A program made the position numbers and the translations under genes. From Sulfurimicrobium lacus (GTDB lineage Bacteria; Pseudomonadota; Gammaproteobacteria; Burkholderiales; Sulfuricellaceae): a stretch of DNA of 64,000 bases. The stretch is from positions 3,381,501 to 3,445,500 of the forward strand of contig NZ_AP022853.1 of NCBI RefSeq assembly GCF_011764585.1, written 5' to 3'. Each line of letters starts with the position of its first letter. The first letter of the stretch is position 1. The notes under the pieces are model-generated. The model was not told the origin of the DNA, ran no database searches, and worked only from the letters and a program-made list of their open reading frames with translations. Positions 10,311-18,689 of this stretch are shown here, piece after piece.

Positions 10311-12213
10311 TATGTTCCCACGAATTAAGTGCATGGGAATGCTGCCACATGCCGTGCAGCGCATCTTCCAGATGCTGCGCAAAACGGCGCGCGTCAAAGA
10401 GAGGCGAGGCGAGTATCTGCTCGCGCAAGCCTGAGCGCAGTTGCGCCAACCGGCTGACGTCGGCCGCGTGGAACAAGGCACGCGCAACGTATTCCTCCTC
10501 GTTGCTGGCGATCCATTCCTCCAGCCCCGCGCAAGCCAACATGCTCGCGCCTTGACGAGCAAGCATGGTATTTCCGGCAAGCGTCAGTGTGGGCACACCC
10601 ATCCACAAGGCTTCGCAGGTAGTCGTCCCGCCAGGATATGGAAAAGTGTCGAGGATAATATCCACTTCAGCGTGCGCCGCCAGATAATTCTCCCTAGGCA
10701 TTGGACCTTCTATGACCACCCTGTGCTGGGCAATCCCAGCTTGAGCAAGGCGGCGCAGCATTTGCTCGCATGCGGCCGGGCAATCCATTTGCTTGCTTTG
10801 CAGCCGCAGCCGGGCCTGAGGCAAGGAGTGGAAAATCCTTGCCCATAAGCCCAGCACTTCATCATTGATCTTGCTCACATTCTGGAAGCAGCCAAATGTG
10901 ATAAAACCCTTTCGCACAGACGGAGGAAGCATCGGAGTCAGCGCAGCACTCGACTCGGGCGGCGTGAAACACAAGCGGGTATCCGGCAAATACCACACCG
11001 TTTCTGTGAACTGCTCCCGCTGAGACTCTGGTACCGATATGGGATCTGCCAGCAGATAATCCATGCCGGGCACCCCGGTACTGGCGAAATAGCCCAGCCA
11101 GTTCACTTGTACAGGAGCAGGCTTCCACGCGAATACCGGCAAGCGGTGGTGGGTCGTATGCCCTGCAAGATCAACGAGAATATGGATACCATCCGAGTGG
11201 ATTTTCTGCGCTGCGGCTTCGTCATTCAGTCCGGCGACAGAGTTCCAGGCGGAGAAATAAGGCTTGATGCGTGAGGTAAGATCATCTTCCTGCGGCTGCG
11301 TGGGATAGGCCACCAGTTCGATCCGGGAAGGATTCAAATGCGCGAGAATGCTTTCCAGAAAATATCCTACCGGGTGGCCCATCAGGTCACCGGAAACCAA
11401 ACCAACCCGTAAGCGTCGGCCGTTTGTTGGGCAAGCAGGCCAGCTTGCGTAAGGCTTGGCTTGAGACAGCACTTCACTGCCATAGTGCTTGGCATCCGCA
11501 AGGTATTGGGCGGGTGAATTTCGAGGATAATAATTTTGAAGAAAAAGCAGGCTGCTCTTTGATCCGACCGCGACAGACTCGGAGTCAAGCGACACGGCCT
11601 TCCGATAACAGTCTATGGCCTCATCTATTTTGCCCTGCTCGATGAATGCCTTCCCCATATTTGAGTACACGACAGCATATTCCGGATCAACTGACAGCGA
11701 TTTCCTGTAGCAAGCGATCGCCTTGTCAAACTTCTTCTCGTGAACGTAAAGGTTCCCCAGGTAACAGTGGAACTCGGCTGATTCCGGATTAAGAGAAAGC
11801 CCTTGTTTAATGACGCTCTTGGCGCTTTCATTTTGTCCGCTTTCAAAAAGCACCTGACACAAGTCACGGTAAACAATCTCAAAGTCTGGTTTGAGCTCAA
11901 GGGTTTTATTGTAATTTTCAGCAGCACCAGCCAGATTTCCACGTTCCTGTGAAAGCGCGCCTAACAGGTAGAATGCATCCTCCAGTTCTGGATTTATTAG
12001 AACCGCCTGCTTGAGACAAGCTTCTGCCTCAGCATAAAGCCCCTGTTCCTTTAGAACAAAACCTAAGTTGAGGAAACCTTCGGCATACTGTGGATTGACA
12101 GCAACCGCTTGCCGGTAACATTCCGCAGCGTCTTGCAATCGACCCTGGGCCAAAAACTCATTCCCGCGCTTCTTGCAAGCCACACTTTCAGTATTCAACG
12201 GATCAGTTTGCAT
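10303..12213 (-). CDS. TPR-repeat protein with O-GlcNAc-transferase-like domain, short form
   Basis: A 636-residue paralogue of the neighbouring 970-residue protein. About six TPR units (residues 1-210) precede the same GT41-like domain, including LRVGLVSGDLMGHPVGYFLE, LVDLAGHTTHHRLPVFAWKPAPVQVNWLGYFASTG and DIILDTFPYPGGTTTCEALWMGVPT. The catalytic halves are close in sequence and the difference lies mostly in TPR number, which sets substrate binding in OGT-type enzymes. ATG 12213 is preferred to TTG 12216. It follows a methyltransferase by 6 bases and overlaps the next gene by 8, so the three form one minus-strand operon. Confidence 0.9.
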   Translation of the reverse strand: MQTDPLNTESVACKKRGNEFLAQGRLQDAAECYRQAVAVNPQYAEGFLNLGFVLKEQGLYAEAEACLKQAVLINPELEDAFYLLGALSQERGNLAGAAENYNKTLELKPDFEIVYRDLCQVLFESGQNESAKSVIKQGLSLNPESAEFHCYLGNLYVHEKKFDKAIACYRKSLSVDPEYAVVYSNMGKAFIEQGKIDEAIDCYRKAVSLDSESVAVGSKSSLLFLQNYYPRNSPAQYLADAKHYGSEVLSQAKPYASWPACPTNGRRLRVGLVSGDLMGHPVGYFLESILAHLNPSRIELVAYPTQPQEDDLTSRIKPYFSAWNSVAGLNDEAAAQKIHSDGIHILVDLAGHTTHHRLPVFAWKPAPVQVNWLGYFASTGVPGMDYLLADPISVPESQREQFTETVWYLPDTRLCFTPPESSAALTPMLPPSVRKGFITFGCFQNVSKINDEVLGLWARIFHSLPQARLRLQSKQMDCPAACEQMLRRLAQAGIAQHRVVIEGPMPRENYLAAHAEVDIILDTFPYPGGTTTCEALWMGVPTLTLAGNTMLARQGASMLACAGLEEWIASNEEEYVARALFHAADVSRLAQLRSGLREQILASPLFDARRFAQHLEDALHGMWQHSHALNSWEHNV

Positions 12214-12219
12214 CAACGA

Positions 12220-12978
12220 TTATTGGCTAAGCTCGGATGGGATTACGTCAGACAGATTGAAAAGGGCCATGGCATCGTCGGTTGGCTTACTCTTGAACGC
12301 AAAGGCTGATATTTCGAGATTCCCTACGCGGACGAATACCACTGGGAACCCAGCGTTGAGCAGACACACTTCTAGTGATTTTTGCGTGAAACCCGTCTTA
12401 TGTGCGAAGAAATCGCAACCGCTCCTCTCGATCTGTTCGCCGTAACCATAAATGACATCGCAGACCGTTATTGGCCCGCAGGGTGCCTGGTACAGAAAAT
12501 CATCTATGTCCAGACCGCGTTGAACCACAATTTGCATCAATTCACCCACATCCGGCACCCGTATATAGGCAAAACCATCATCTTTCAGGACATGAAGGAA
12601 ACCAGCCAGCACCTTCTTGACGTCATGTCGATAGTAATGTTCCAGATTATGTGAACAATAAACGGAATCGTAATCGGCTTCGGGCAAACTCGTCAGATCC
12701 CGAGCATCACATACAACATCCGGCAAGCCTTTCGGGTCGATGTCCAACAAAATATGTTCCCAACCATCATATGGCGCAGGAATCGGAATATCCTTGTTAT
12801 TGCCGCCCACGTTCAGTACTTTCAATTTTTCTGCGGAGGAAATGTCACGACCGCCCGTTGAGTCCTCAGGGAAATTTTGTTGGAGATCGTGATCAATCGC
12901 ACTGGGCTGACCAACATTCCCTCGTTTGATGGATTTATCGAAAAACATCTCTTTAATCAGGCTAAAAAGCACACTCAT
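12220..12978 (-). CDS. Class I SAM-dependent methyltransferase
   Basis: 252 residues. A Rossmann-type methyltransferase core begins at KLKVLNVGGNNKDI (motif I, with NVGG in place of the usual GxGxG), then HILLDIDP (motif II acidic residue), DSVYCSHNLEHYYRHDV and LKDDGFAYIRVPD (post-motifs). This is the type found in glycan gene clusters, where it usually methylates a sugar or acts at a chain end. ATG 12978 follows AAAGAGG by 7 bases; the longer ORF from TTG would place the site too close. First gene of the operon with the two OGT-like genes. Confidence 0.8.
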   Translation of the reverse strand: MSVLFSLIKEMFFDKSIKRGNVGQPSAIDHDLQQNFPEDSTGGRDISSAEKLKVLNVGGNNKDIPIPAPYDGWEHILLDIDPKGLPDVVCDARDLTSLPEADYDSVYCSHNLEHYYRHDVKKVLAGFLHVLKDDGFAYIRVPDVGELMQIVVQRGLDIDDFLYQAPCGPITVCDVIYGYGEQIERSGCDFFAHKTGFTQKSLEVCLLNAGFPVVFVRVGNLEISAFAFKSKPTDDAMALFNLSDVIPSELSQ

Positions 12979-13046
12979 CGCCAACCTCTTTCAGGCCTAT
13001 GTTCCAAGTCAAGGGAGAAAACCACATCGAGTGGCCACTGAAAGCA

Positions 13047-13346
13047 TCAGCATTTCAGCATCAACTCCTTGGTAAAGTGATCCACGAATTCGTCCGCATA
13101 TCCCGCATCTTTTAATGCCCATTTAAAAGCATTCCCCATCTGTGCTTTCTTGTAGATATTCAGCTTGTGCTCAAGTTTGAATCGAGCCATCTGCTGAAAC
13201 ATCTTGTTTACCACTTCCTGTTGTTTTTTGGCTGTAGGCTTGTTTTTGCCACCGGCGTCGCCCGGTGGAATTCTTTCAATATAAAAACGAGCCAGGGATG
13301 CGCCAAATTCCTTGGCCCCACTTGCATTAAACCAACTTAAAACCAT
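13047..13346 (-). CDS. Small hypothetical protein, 99 aa
   Basis: Starting at ATG 13346, which follows AGGAGA by 6-7 bases, the product is a soluble, basic, mainly helical 99-residue protein (MVLSWFNASGAKEFG at the start, HFTKELMLKC at the end). I do not recognise the family. The longer ORF upstream of this ATG crosses the divergent promoter region and has no ribosome-binding site, so it was not used. It is divergent from the GT2 gene at 13496, sharing a 149-base spacer. Confidence 0.65.
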   Translation of the reverse strand: MVLSWFNASGAKEFGASLARFYIERIPPGDAGGKNKPTAKKQQEVVNKMFQQMARFKLEHKLNIYKKAQMGNAFKWALKDAGYADEFVDHFTKELMLKC

Positions 13347-13495
13347 TCCGCTTCTCCTGCTGAATTTGATATCCAACATTACATTAACATTTAATCCTCG
13401 TTCAAGTAACATACATCCTCCTGTGTGCCCCCCCAAGCGCGGAAACACACTTAACTCAACGAGAAAAAACCAATAATATTCTTCTGGATGTCGAT

Positions 13496-14359
13496 GTGAA
13501 ACAAGAACTATTGAGTTTGATTCTCCCCGCGCGCAACGAAGTTGAAAGTTTACGTTGCTTGATACCGACACTCGTGGCAACTTTTCCGGACAGTGAAATT
13601 ATCATAGTCAACGATGGCTCGGACGATGACACGCTGGCTTTATGCGCACAATTTCCCGTGCGAGTTGTCAGCCACCCTTACCCCAAAGGCAATGGGGCGG
13701 CGGTAAAATCCGGCACACGCGCCGCGAGAGGAGATGTGCTGATTTTCATGGATGCCGACGGCCAGCACCAACCGGAGGATATCCCTCGCCTTTTGGAGAA
13801 ATTCGCCGAGGGTTACGACATGGTGGTGGGCGCGCGTCAAGCCGGCTCGCAAGCAGGTGCTCATCGAGCGGTGGCGAACGACGTTTTCAGCCGTCTTGCG
13901 ACCTGGATGGTTGGGCGGCAAGTAGAAGATCTTACCTCGGGTTTTCGAGTGGTGAAGGCCGACAAATTCCGCAAATTCCTTTATTTGCTGCCAAATGGCT
14001 TTTCCTACCCGACCACCATCACTATGAGCTTTTTCCGGGCCGGCTTCAGCGTGGCTTATCTGCCCATCCATACGCCTCGACGCACCACAGGGAAAAGCCA
14101 TATCCAGCCGACGCGAGATGGTTTGCGCTTCCTCCTGATTATCTTCAAGATCGGAACACTGTATTCACCCCTAAAATTATTTTTGCCGATCAGCCTGGCC
14201 TTTTTTTTCTCGGGCTTGGGCTATTATCTATTCACGTTCGTTACAGAGCATCGCTTTACCAACATGAGCGCGCTGCTATTAACCTCTTCCATGCTGATAT
14301 TCCTGATCGGGCTAATTTCAGAGCAGATCACCATGCTGATCTACAAAGACAGTGATTAG
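13496..14359 (+). CDS. GT2 family glycosyltransferase with C-terminal membrane anchor (dolichyl/polyprenyl-phosphate type)
   Basis: 287 residues. The GT-A domain has LSLILPARNEVESL, EIIIVNDGSDDDT (nucleotide-binding Asp) and IFMDADGQHQPEDI (the DxD-type metal site), with the DLTSGFRVVKA acceptor region typical of DPM1-like enzymes. Two membrane helices lie near 220-245 and 258-280. Such proteins transfer hexose from a nucleotide sugar to polyprenyl phosphate at the inner membrane. Start GTG 13496 is the only reasonable one; the ATG at 13494 is out of frame. The 3' end overlaps the following GT4 gene by 8 bases. Confidence 0.87.
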   Translation: MKQELLSLILPARNEVESLRCLIPTLVATFPDSEIIIVNDGSDDDTLALCAQFPVRVVSHPYPKGNGAAVKSGTRAARGDVLIFMDADGQHQPEDIPRLLEKFAEGYDMVVGARQAGSQAGAHRAVANDVFSRLATWMVGRQVEDLTSGFRVVKADKFRKFLYLLPNGFSYPTTITMSFFRAGFSVAYLPIHTPRRTTGKSHIQPTRDGLRFLLIIFKIGTLYSPLKLFLPISLAFFFSGLGYYLFTFVTEHRFTNMSALLLTSSMLIFLIGLISEQITMLIYKDSD

Positions 14360-15563
14360 CAACAAAACCACACCACAAAGAAGAAAGCTGCTGGTACTTA
14401 CATCGACCTTTCCCCGCTGGGAGGGGGACAATGAACCACCCTTTGTGTTTGAACTTTGCCGGCGCCTTAGTGCGAATTTCGATGTTCTAGTGATGGCACC
14501 GCATACTCCGGGTGCAAAAACACGCGAGACGATGAGCGGGTTGACGGTGGTGCGTTTTCGTTATTTTTTCGAGTGGGGCGAAACGCTAGCCTATCAGGGG
14601 GGAATTCTAGCCAATCTTCGCAGCAACCGACTCCGTTACCTGCTTGTCCCCTTATTCATTATTAGTCAGTTGATTGTCCTGATGCGGTTGTCCGCCCGGG
14701 AAAAACCCGACATCGTGCATGCTCACTGGCTGATCCCACAAGGCTTGGTTGCTGTCGCAGCCGGACTGTTTTCCCGCCGCCGCACCGCGCTGCTCTGTAC
14801 CGCCCACGGTAGCGATCTGTACAGCTTGCGGGGGCAGCTACTTTCAGCGCTTAAGCGCGCTGTGATGCTCCGATCAGACAGGGTAACCGTGGTTAGCGGC
14901 GCCATGAAGAGCTACGCGATTTCCCTTGGCGCTGAACCGGATAGCATTTCGGTCATCTCCATGGGTGTGGATATGGCAGATACCTTCACTCCCGCCACGC
15001 ACACGATGCGCCGCAATAATGAATTGCTTTTCGTAGGCAAGCTCACCGCGCAGAAAGGCATAGAGTCGCTTGTGAGAGCCATGCCTCGAATAGTTAAAAC
15101 CCATCCCGACACCATACTTTCTATTGCAGGGAAGGGCCCCGATGAGAAATCCCTGCGCGCACTGGCCGAAGCTCTGGAGATAGCAAAGAACGTAAATTTT
15201 CTTGGCGCCATCCCCAACGAGAAGCTACCCGAACTCTACCGTCGGGCGACAGCTTTAGTGTTTCCCTCCACGACCGAGGAAGGTTTTGGCTTGGTATGCG
15301 TAGAGGCGATGGCTTGCGAATGCCCAGTAATAGCTTCTGATCTGCCTGCCGTGCGGGAAATCCTTCAGGATGGTGAAACCGGGCTGCTATTTAAGCCAAA
15401 TGACAGCGACAAACTTGCCGCCAAGATACTTACCCTGCTGGCTGAACCAGCATTACGTCAAAGCATGGGGCGAGCCGCGAGAGATTCTGTATCACAACGA
15501 TTTGACTGGAAAGTTACCGTCCAGCGTTATGATGATCTGCTAAATGGCCTATTGACGAGCTGA
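14352..15563 (+). CDS. GT4 family glycosyltransferase
   Basis: 403 residues with a GT-B fold. The N-terminal acceptor domain opens with KLLVLTSTFPRWEGDNEPPFV and includes IVHAHWLIPQG. The C-terminal donor domain has NNELLFVGKLTAQKGIESL and the E-x7-E motif within EEGFGLVCVEAMACECPVIAS, all standard for GT4 retaining transferases. It is cytoplasmic and would add a sugar to a lipid-linked glycan. GTG 14352 overlaps the GT2 stop, so the two are translationally coupled. Confidence 0.9.
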   Translation: MISNKTTPQRRKLLVLTSTFPRWEGDNEPPFVFELCRRLSANFDVLVMAPHTPGAKTRETMSGLTVVRFRYFFEWGETLAYQGGILANLRSNRLRYLLVPLFIISQLIVLMRLSAREKPDIVHAHWLIPQGLVAVAAGLFSRRRTALLCTAHGSDLYSLRGQLLSALKRAVMLRSDRVTVVSGAMKSYAISLGAEPDSISVISMGVDMADTFTPATHTMRRNNELLFVGKLTAQKGIESLVRAMPRIVKTHPDTILSIAGKGPDEKSLRALAEALEIAKNVNFLGAIPNEKLPELYRRATALVFPSTTEEGFGLVCVEAMACECPVIASDLPAVREILQDGETGLLFKPNDSDKLAAKILTLLAEPALRQSMGRAARDSVSQRFDWKVTVQRYDDLLNGLLTS

Positions 15564-15632
15564 CCCTGCACTTTTGCGACAAACGTAGAATCAAAGCAGT
15601 CTGACGAACAACACATGCGAGGTCGGCCCGCA

Positions 15633-16052
15633 TCATCCGCCCAGAACAATACGTATGGCGGCCGCCACGCCAATGCCAACCAGGATACCGGCAACGATCT
15701 CGGTGCGGGTGTGCCCCATGCGTTCCCGCAGCCTCTCTCGGGCGTTAGATGATGCCACCAGACTGTTAATCGCAACAGCATGCTCGCCCACTTGCCGACG
15801 CAGGCCGCTCGCATCCAGCACGACAACAAACGCCAAGGTGAGCGCCACGCCAAAAGCGGGGTGACCGACGCCCTCCTTTAACGCAATGAGTGCCGCCATG
15901 CTGCTCACGATAGCGCTGTGATTGCTTGGCAGGCCGCCATATCCTATCAATCCAAATGCCAGTTGCTTTCCCTTAATACTGTTGATCAGAAATTTCATCA
16001 TGCCGGCTACGAGCCAAGCGAGAAAGGGGGTGAGTGCGTACGAGAAATCCAT
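15633..16052 (-). CDS. Divergent PAP2-family membrane protein (DUF212); candidate phosphatase of the D-arabinose donor pathway
   Basis: 139 residues, about four membrane segments, with the DUF212 signature GLIGYGGLPSNHSAIVSSMAAL and HTRTEIVAGILVGI near the C-terminus. DUF212 proteins are distant relatives of PAP2 lipid phosphatases. It overlaps or abuts the UbiA-type phosphoribosyltransferase stop (GTGACTATG junction: either GTG 16058 or ATG 16052 could be the start; ATG chosen). In Mycobacterium the DPPR synthase Rv3806c is followed by the PAP2 phosphatase Rv3807c, so a role in removing the 5-phosphate from polyprenyl-phosphoribose phosphate is a reasonable inference. Confidence 0.78.
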   Translation of the reverse strand: MDFSYALTPFLAWLVAGMMKFLINSIKGKQLAFGLIGYGGLPSNHSAIVSSMAALIALKEGVGHPAFGVALTLAFVVVLDASGLRRQVGEHAVAINSLVASSNARERLRERMGHTRTEIVAGILVGIGVAAAIRIVLGG

Positions 16053-16054
16053 AG

Positions 16055-16939
16055 TCACCCCTGCACCGGTCTAAGCGCCCAGCCACAGGCCACTACCCAG
16101 ATAACAATCGTCAACAGCAACTGCCAGTCAGCCAGCAGTGCATCTGTTGGAGATTCACCCTCACCCATTTCCTCAACCACATACCAGTACCGAAACAGGC
16201 CAAACAGTACGAGTGGAACCGTGACAACCAACTGAGGCTTGGTCGACATCACGAACATGCTATAGAAAATTAGCGCACCGGTGGCGGACATTTCCGCGTA
16301 ATGATTTACTAACGAAACCGAGTATTGTTCAAGCACTTTTCGGCCCTCAGTACCGCTCTGGATCAGTTCCTGTCGACGCTTCAGAGCTGCAAGATAAAGT
16401 GCCAGGCACAGCGTTGTCACAAACATCCAACCTGACACCGGCACGGCCAGGGCTACCGCGCCGGCATAGACACGCAGGACGAAGCTAATCGCGATGGTAA
16501 AAATATCCACTACTGGTTGGTTCTTCAGCGCAAAGGTGTAAGCGACGTTCAGTGCCATATAGGCAGCGATGACAAGCACTACCTTAGGGGCAACGAACCA
16601 GCCCCAGACCAGGAGGCCATAGAATACGACCAACAGGCCCAACGCCATGGGTATCGAAACGATGCCAGAGGCTAGTGGACGGGTTTTGGACTTTTTAGGG
16701 TGGCGACGATCTTGATCGACGTCATGGATATCATTAACGATGTAGGTTGCCGACGACCCCAGGCAGAAAAGCAGGAAAGCCAAGCATGCATGGCCGACCG
16801 CTCCCAGGTTAAGATACTCGCCAGCGAATACCAAGGGCGCCAAAACAAAACTATTCTTGACCCACTGCTTGGGGCGCATCAGCGCGAGCAGTCCACGTAC
16901 TTGAGATAGAGGCGAACGTATTATCACGTTATCATGCAT
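16055..16939 (-). CDS. Decaprenyl-phosphate phosphoribosyltransferase (UbiA family, DPPR synthase)
   Basis: A 294-residue polytopic UbiA-superfamily prenyltransferase. The first Asp-rich motif is NDIHDVDQD (residues 69-77) followed by RRHPKKSKTRPLASG, very close to the mycobacterial Rv3806c signature; the second Asp-rich region is near residue 132 (VVDIFTIAISFVLRVYAG). It transfers 5-phosphoribose from PRPP to polyprenyl phosphate at the inner membrane, the first step to the D-arabinofuranose donor. It is divergent from gtrA-dprE1-dprE2, with the two predicted start codons touching at 16938-16939, and is coupled to the DUF212 gene downstream. Confidence 0.9.
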   Translation of the reverse strand: MHDNVIIRSPLSQVRGLLALMRPKQWVKNSFVLAPLVFAGEYLNLGAVGHACLAFLLFCLGSSATYIVNDIHDVDQDRRHPKKSKTRPLASGIVSIPMALGLLVVFYGLLVWGWFVAPKVVLVIAAYMALNVAYTFALKNQPVVDIFTIAISFVLRVYAGAVALAVPVSGWMFVTTLCLALYLAALKRRQELIQSGTEGRKVLEQYSVSLVNHYAEMSATGALIFYSMFVMSTKPQLVVTVPLVLFGLFRYWYVVEEMGEGESPTDALLADWQLLLTIVIWVVACGWALRPVQG

Positions 16940-17393
16940 GCAACTTGGTCTTTTTTGTTATTTGAACCTCAGTTTATATTCAAAAGTCTTAGTGAAGCTA
17001 GCAATTACATATGCAATTCTGGCATTTATCGCGACGGTGGCGAATATCGGCGTCCAGGACCTCTTTATTCGCGGCTACAGCGGCGCATTTGATGTCCTGT
17101 TCTCGATGGCAGCAGGCACCGGGATCGGACTCGTCGTCAAGTACATCCTCGACAAACGCTATATCTTTCAATTTCGCGCCGACAATGCTATCCATGACGG
17201 ACAGACCTTCACTCTGTACGCACTAACGGGACTTGCGACCACTGTTGTGTTCTGGGGATTCGAGTTGAGCTTCCATCACGTCTTCGAAACGAAAGAGATG
17301 CGCTACTTCGGTGGCATGATCGGCCTAGCAATCGGCTACGTGACGAAATACCACCTCGATAAGCGTTACGTCTTCCGCACCGGGGGCGCATGA
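16938..17393 (+). CDS. GtrA family membrane protein
   Basis: Up to 151 residues with four membrane segments and two repeats of the GtrA end motif (KYILDKRYIFQF and KYHLDKRYVFRT). GtrA proteins are linked to translocation or presentation of polyprenyl-phosphate sugars; Rv3789, next to dprE1 in mycobacteria, belongs to this family. The start is uncertain: ATG 16938 overlaps the divergent gene's start codon by two bases, which leaves no room for a promoter, and GTG 16992 (VKLAITYAIL) is a reasonable alternative. The stop overlaps the dprE1 start as ATGA. Confidence 0.85.
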   Translation: MQLGLFCYLNLSLYSKVLVKLAITYAILAFIATVANIGVQDLFIRGYSGAFDVLFSMAAGTGIGLVVKYILDKRYIFQFRADNAIHDGQTFTLYALTGLATTVVFWGFELSFHHVFETKEMRYFGGMIGLAIGYVTKYHLDKRYVFRTGGA

Positions 17394-18688
17394 GGCTGGT
17401 TTCCTCTTGGGGACGTCTGAGCGCATGCCCGCATGATGTGCTTGTTCTGAACGACCGCAGTAAGGTTTCCAATGTACTGGCCGGACACCATCCCGGCATC
17501 GCCCACGGCATGGGCCGGAGCTATGGCGACGTCTGTCTGAACCCTGAAGGCGTCCTCTGGAACACCACGGGACTCGATCGCTTTATCCGGTTTGATGAAA
17601 ACACAGGCCGGCTGACATGTGAAGCTGGTGTCCTGCTGCGTGATGTTCAACGACTGGTGATTCCTCGTGGCTGGATACTGCCGGTCACACCCGGGACCCA
17701 GCTAGTAACCGTGGGGGGAGCCATTGCCAACGATGTGCACGGCAAGAATCACCATGTACATGGCACCTTCGGCGATCACGTGAAACTGATCAAGCTTGTG
17801 CGCACCGATGGGGAAATCATCGAGTGCGGCCCACAACTGCGATCCGAATGGTTCGCCGCGACAGTCGGAGGACTGGGACTGACGGGCGTGATTGTGGAAG
17901 TAGAAATTCAGTTGAACCGGGCCGCCGGCCCTTGGCTAGAGACCGAGACGATCCCCTATGCCAATCTGGACGAATTCTTCCAATTGGCAGACGACTCAGA
18001 AGCCGAATGGGAGCACACCGTGTCCTGGATTGACTGCGTCTCGCGGCGAGGGGGGCGCGGCCTTTTCATGCGGGGAACCCCCCGTGGCGACTTTGATCGC
18101 CTTGAGCCCCAGGGCCACAAATTGACCATGCCATTGCTACCGCGAATCTCTCTAGTTAATCGACTATCACTGCCGCCAATCAACATGGCCTATTTTTATT
18201 TCAAAAAGTGGCAGGCTGGCCGCACCGTCACGCATTACGAACCGTTCTTTTATCCGCTCGATAACCTGCTAGAGTGGAACCGAATGTACGGCCCCAAGGG
18301 ATTCTTCCAGTACCAGAGTGTAGTGCCTCGTGAGTTCGGCAAGGACGCGCTCCAGGCCATGCTGGAGCAAATCGCGCGCTCTGGCGATGGCTCTTTCCTC
18401 GCTGTTCTGAAGACATTCGGCAACCGCCCGTCTGTGGGGATGATGAGCTTCCCTCGGCCCGGGGTAACCCTGGCGCTGGACTTCCCCAACAAGGGGGCAC
18501 GAACACTCAAGCTGTTCGAACGATTGGATGCCATCGTGCGCGAAGCCCGCGGGCGCATTTACCTCGCCAAGGATGCTCGCATGCCGCGTGATCTTTTCGA
18601 ATCAGGGTATCCGCGTCTCAACGAGTTTTTAAAATACCGCGACCCAGAAATCGGTTCACAGCTATCACGCCGTTTAATGGGGGCCTAA
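17390..18688 (+). CDS. dprE1: Decaprenylphosphoryl-beta-D-ribose oxidase (DprE1-like, FAD-dependent)
   Basis: 432 residues. A PCMH-type FAD domain includes HGMGRSYGDVCLNPEG and GGAIANDVHGKNHHVHGTFGDHV; the His of DVHGKNHH is the covalent or near-covalent flavin site region. The C-terminal oxidase domain includes FFQYQSVVP and SFPRPGVTLALDFP. It oxidises the 2-OH of polyprenyl-phospho-ribose to the keto intermediate. At the position of mycobacterial Cys387 (the benzothiazinone target) this protein has Ala362. ATG overlaps gtrA (ATGA) and dprE2 follows after one base, the order GtrA-DprE1-DprE2 seen in mycobacteria (Rv3789-3791). Confidence 0.92.
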   Translation: MRLVSSWGRLSACPHDVLVLNDRSKVSNVLAGHHPGIAHGMGRSYGDVCLNPEGVLWNTTGLDRFIRFDENTGRLTCEAGVLLRDVQRLVIPRGWILPVTPGTQLVTVGGAIANDVHGKNHHVHGTFGDHVKLIKLVRTDGEIIECGPQLRSEWFAATVGGLGLTGVIVEVEIQLNRAAGPWLETETIPYANLDEFFQLADDSEAEWEHTVSWIDCVSRRGGRGLFMRGTPRGDFDRLEPQGHKLTMPLLPRISLVNRLSLPPINMAYFYFKKWQAGRTVTHYEPFFYPLDNLLEWNRMYGPKGFFQYQSVVPREFGKDALQAMLEQIARSGDGSFLAVLKTFGNRPSVGMMSFPRPGVTLALDFPNKGARTLKLFERLDAIVREARGRIYLAKDARMPRDLFESGYPRLNEFLKYRDPEIGSQLSRRLMGA

Positions 18689-18689
18689 C

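Noticed and set aside
10311-10580. N-terminal extension of the long OGT-like protein
   Set aside because: It lies within the paralogue's coding sequence in another frame; the ATG at 10310 begins a normal N-terminus.
13347-13580. N-terminal extension of the small 99-residue protein
   Set aside because: It crosses the divergent promoter region and lacks a ribosome-binding site, whereas ATG 13346 has a good one.
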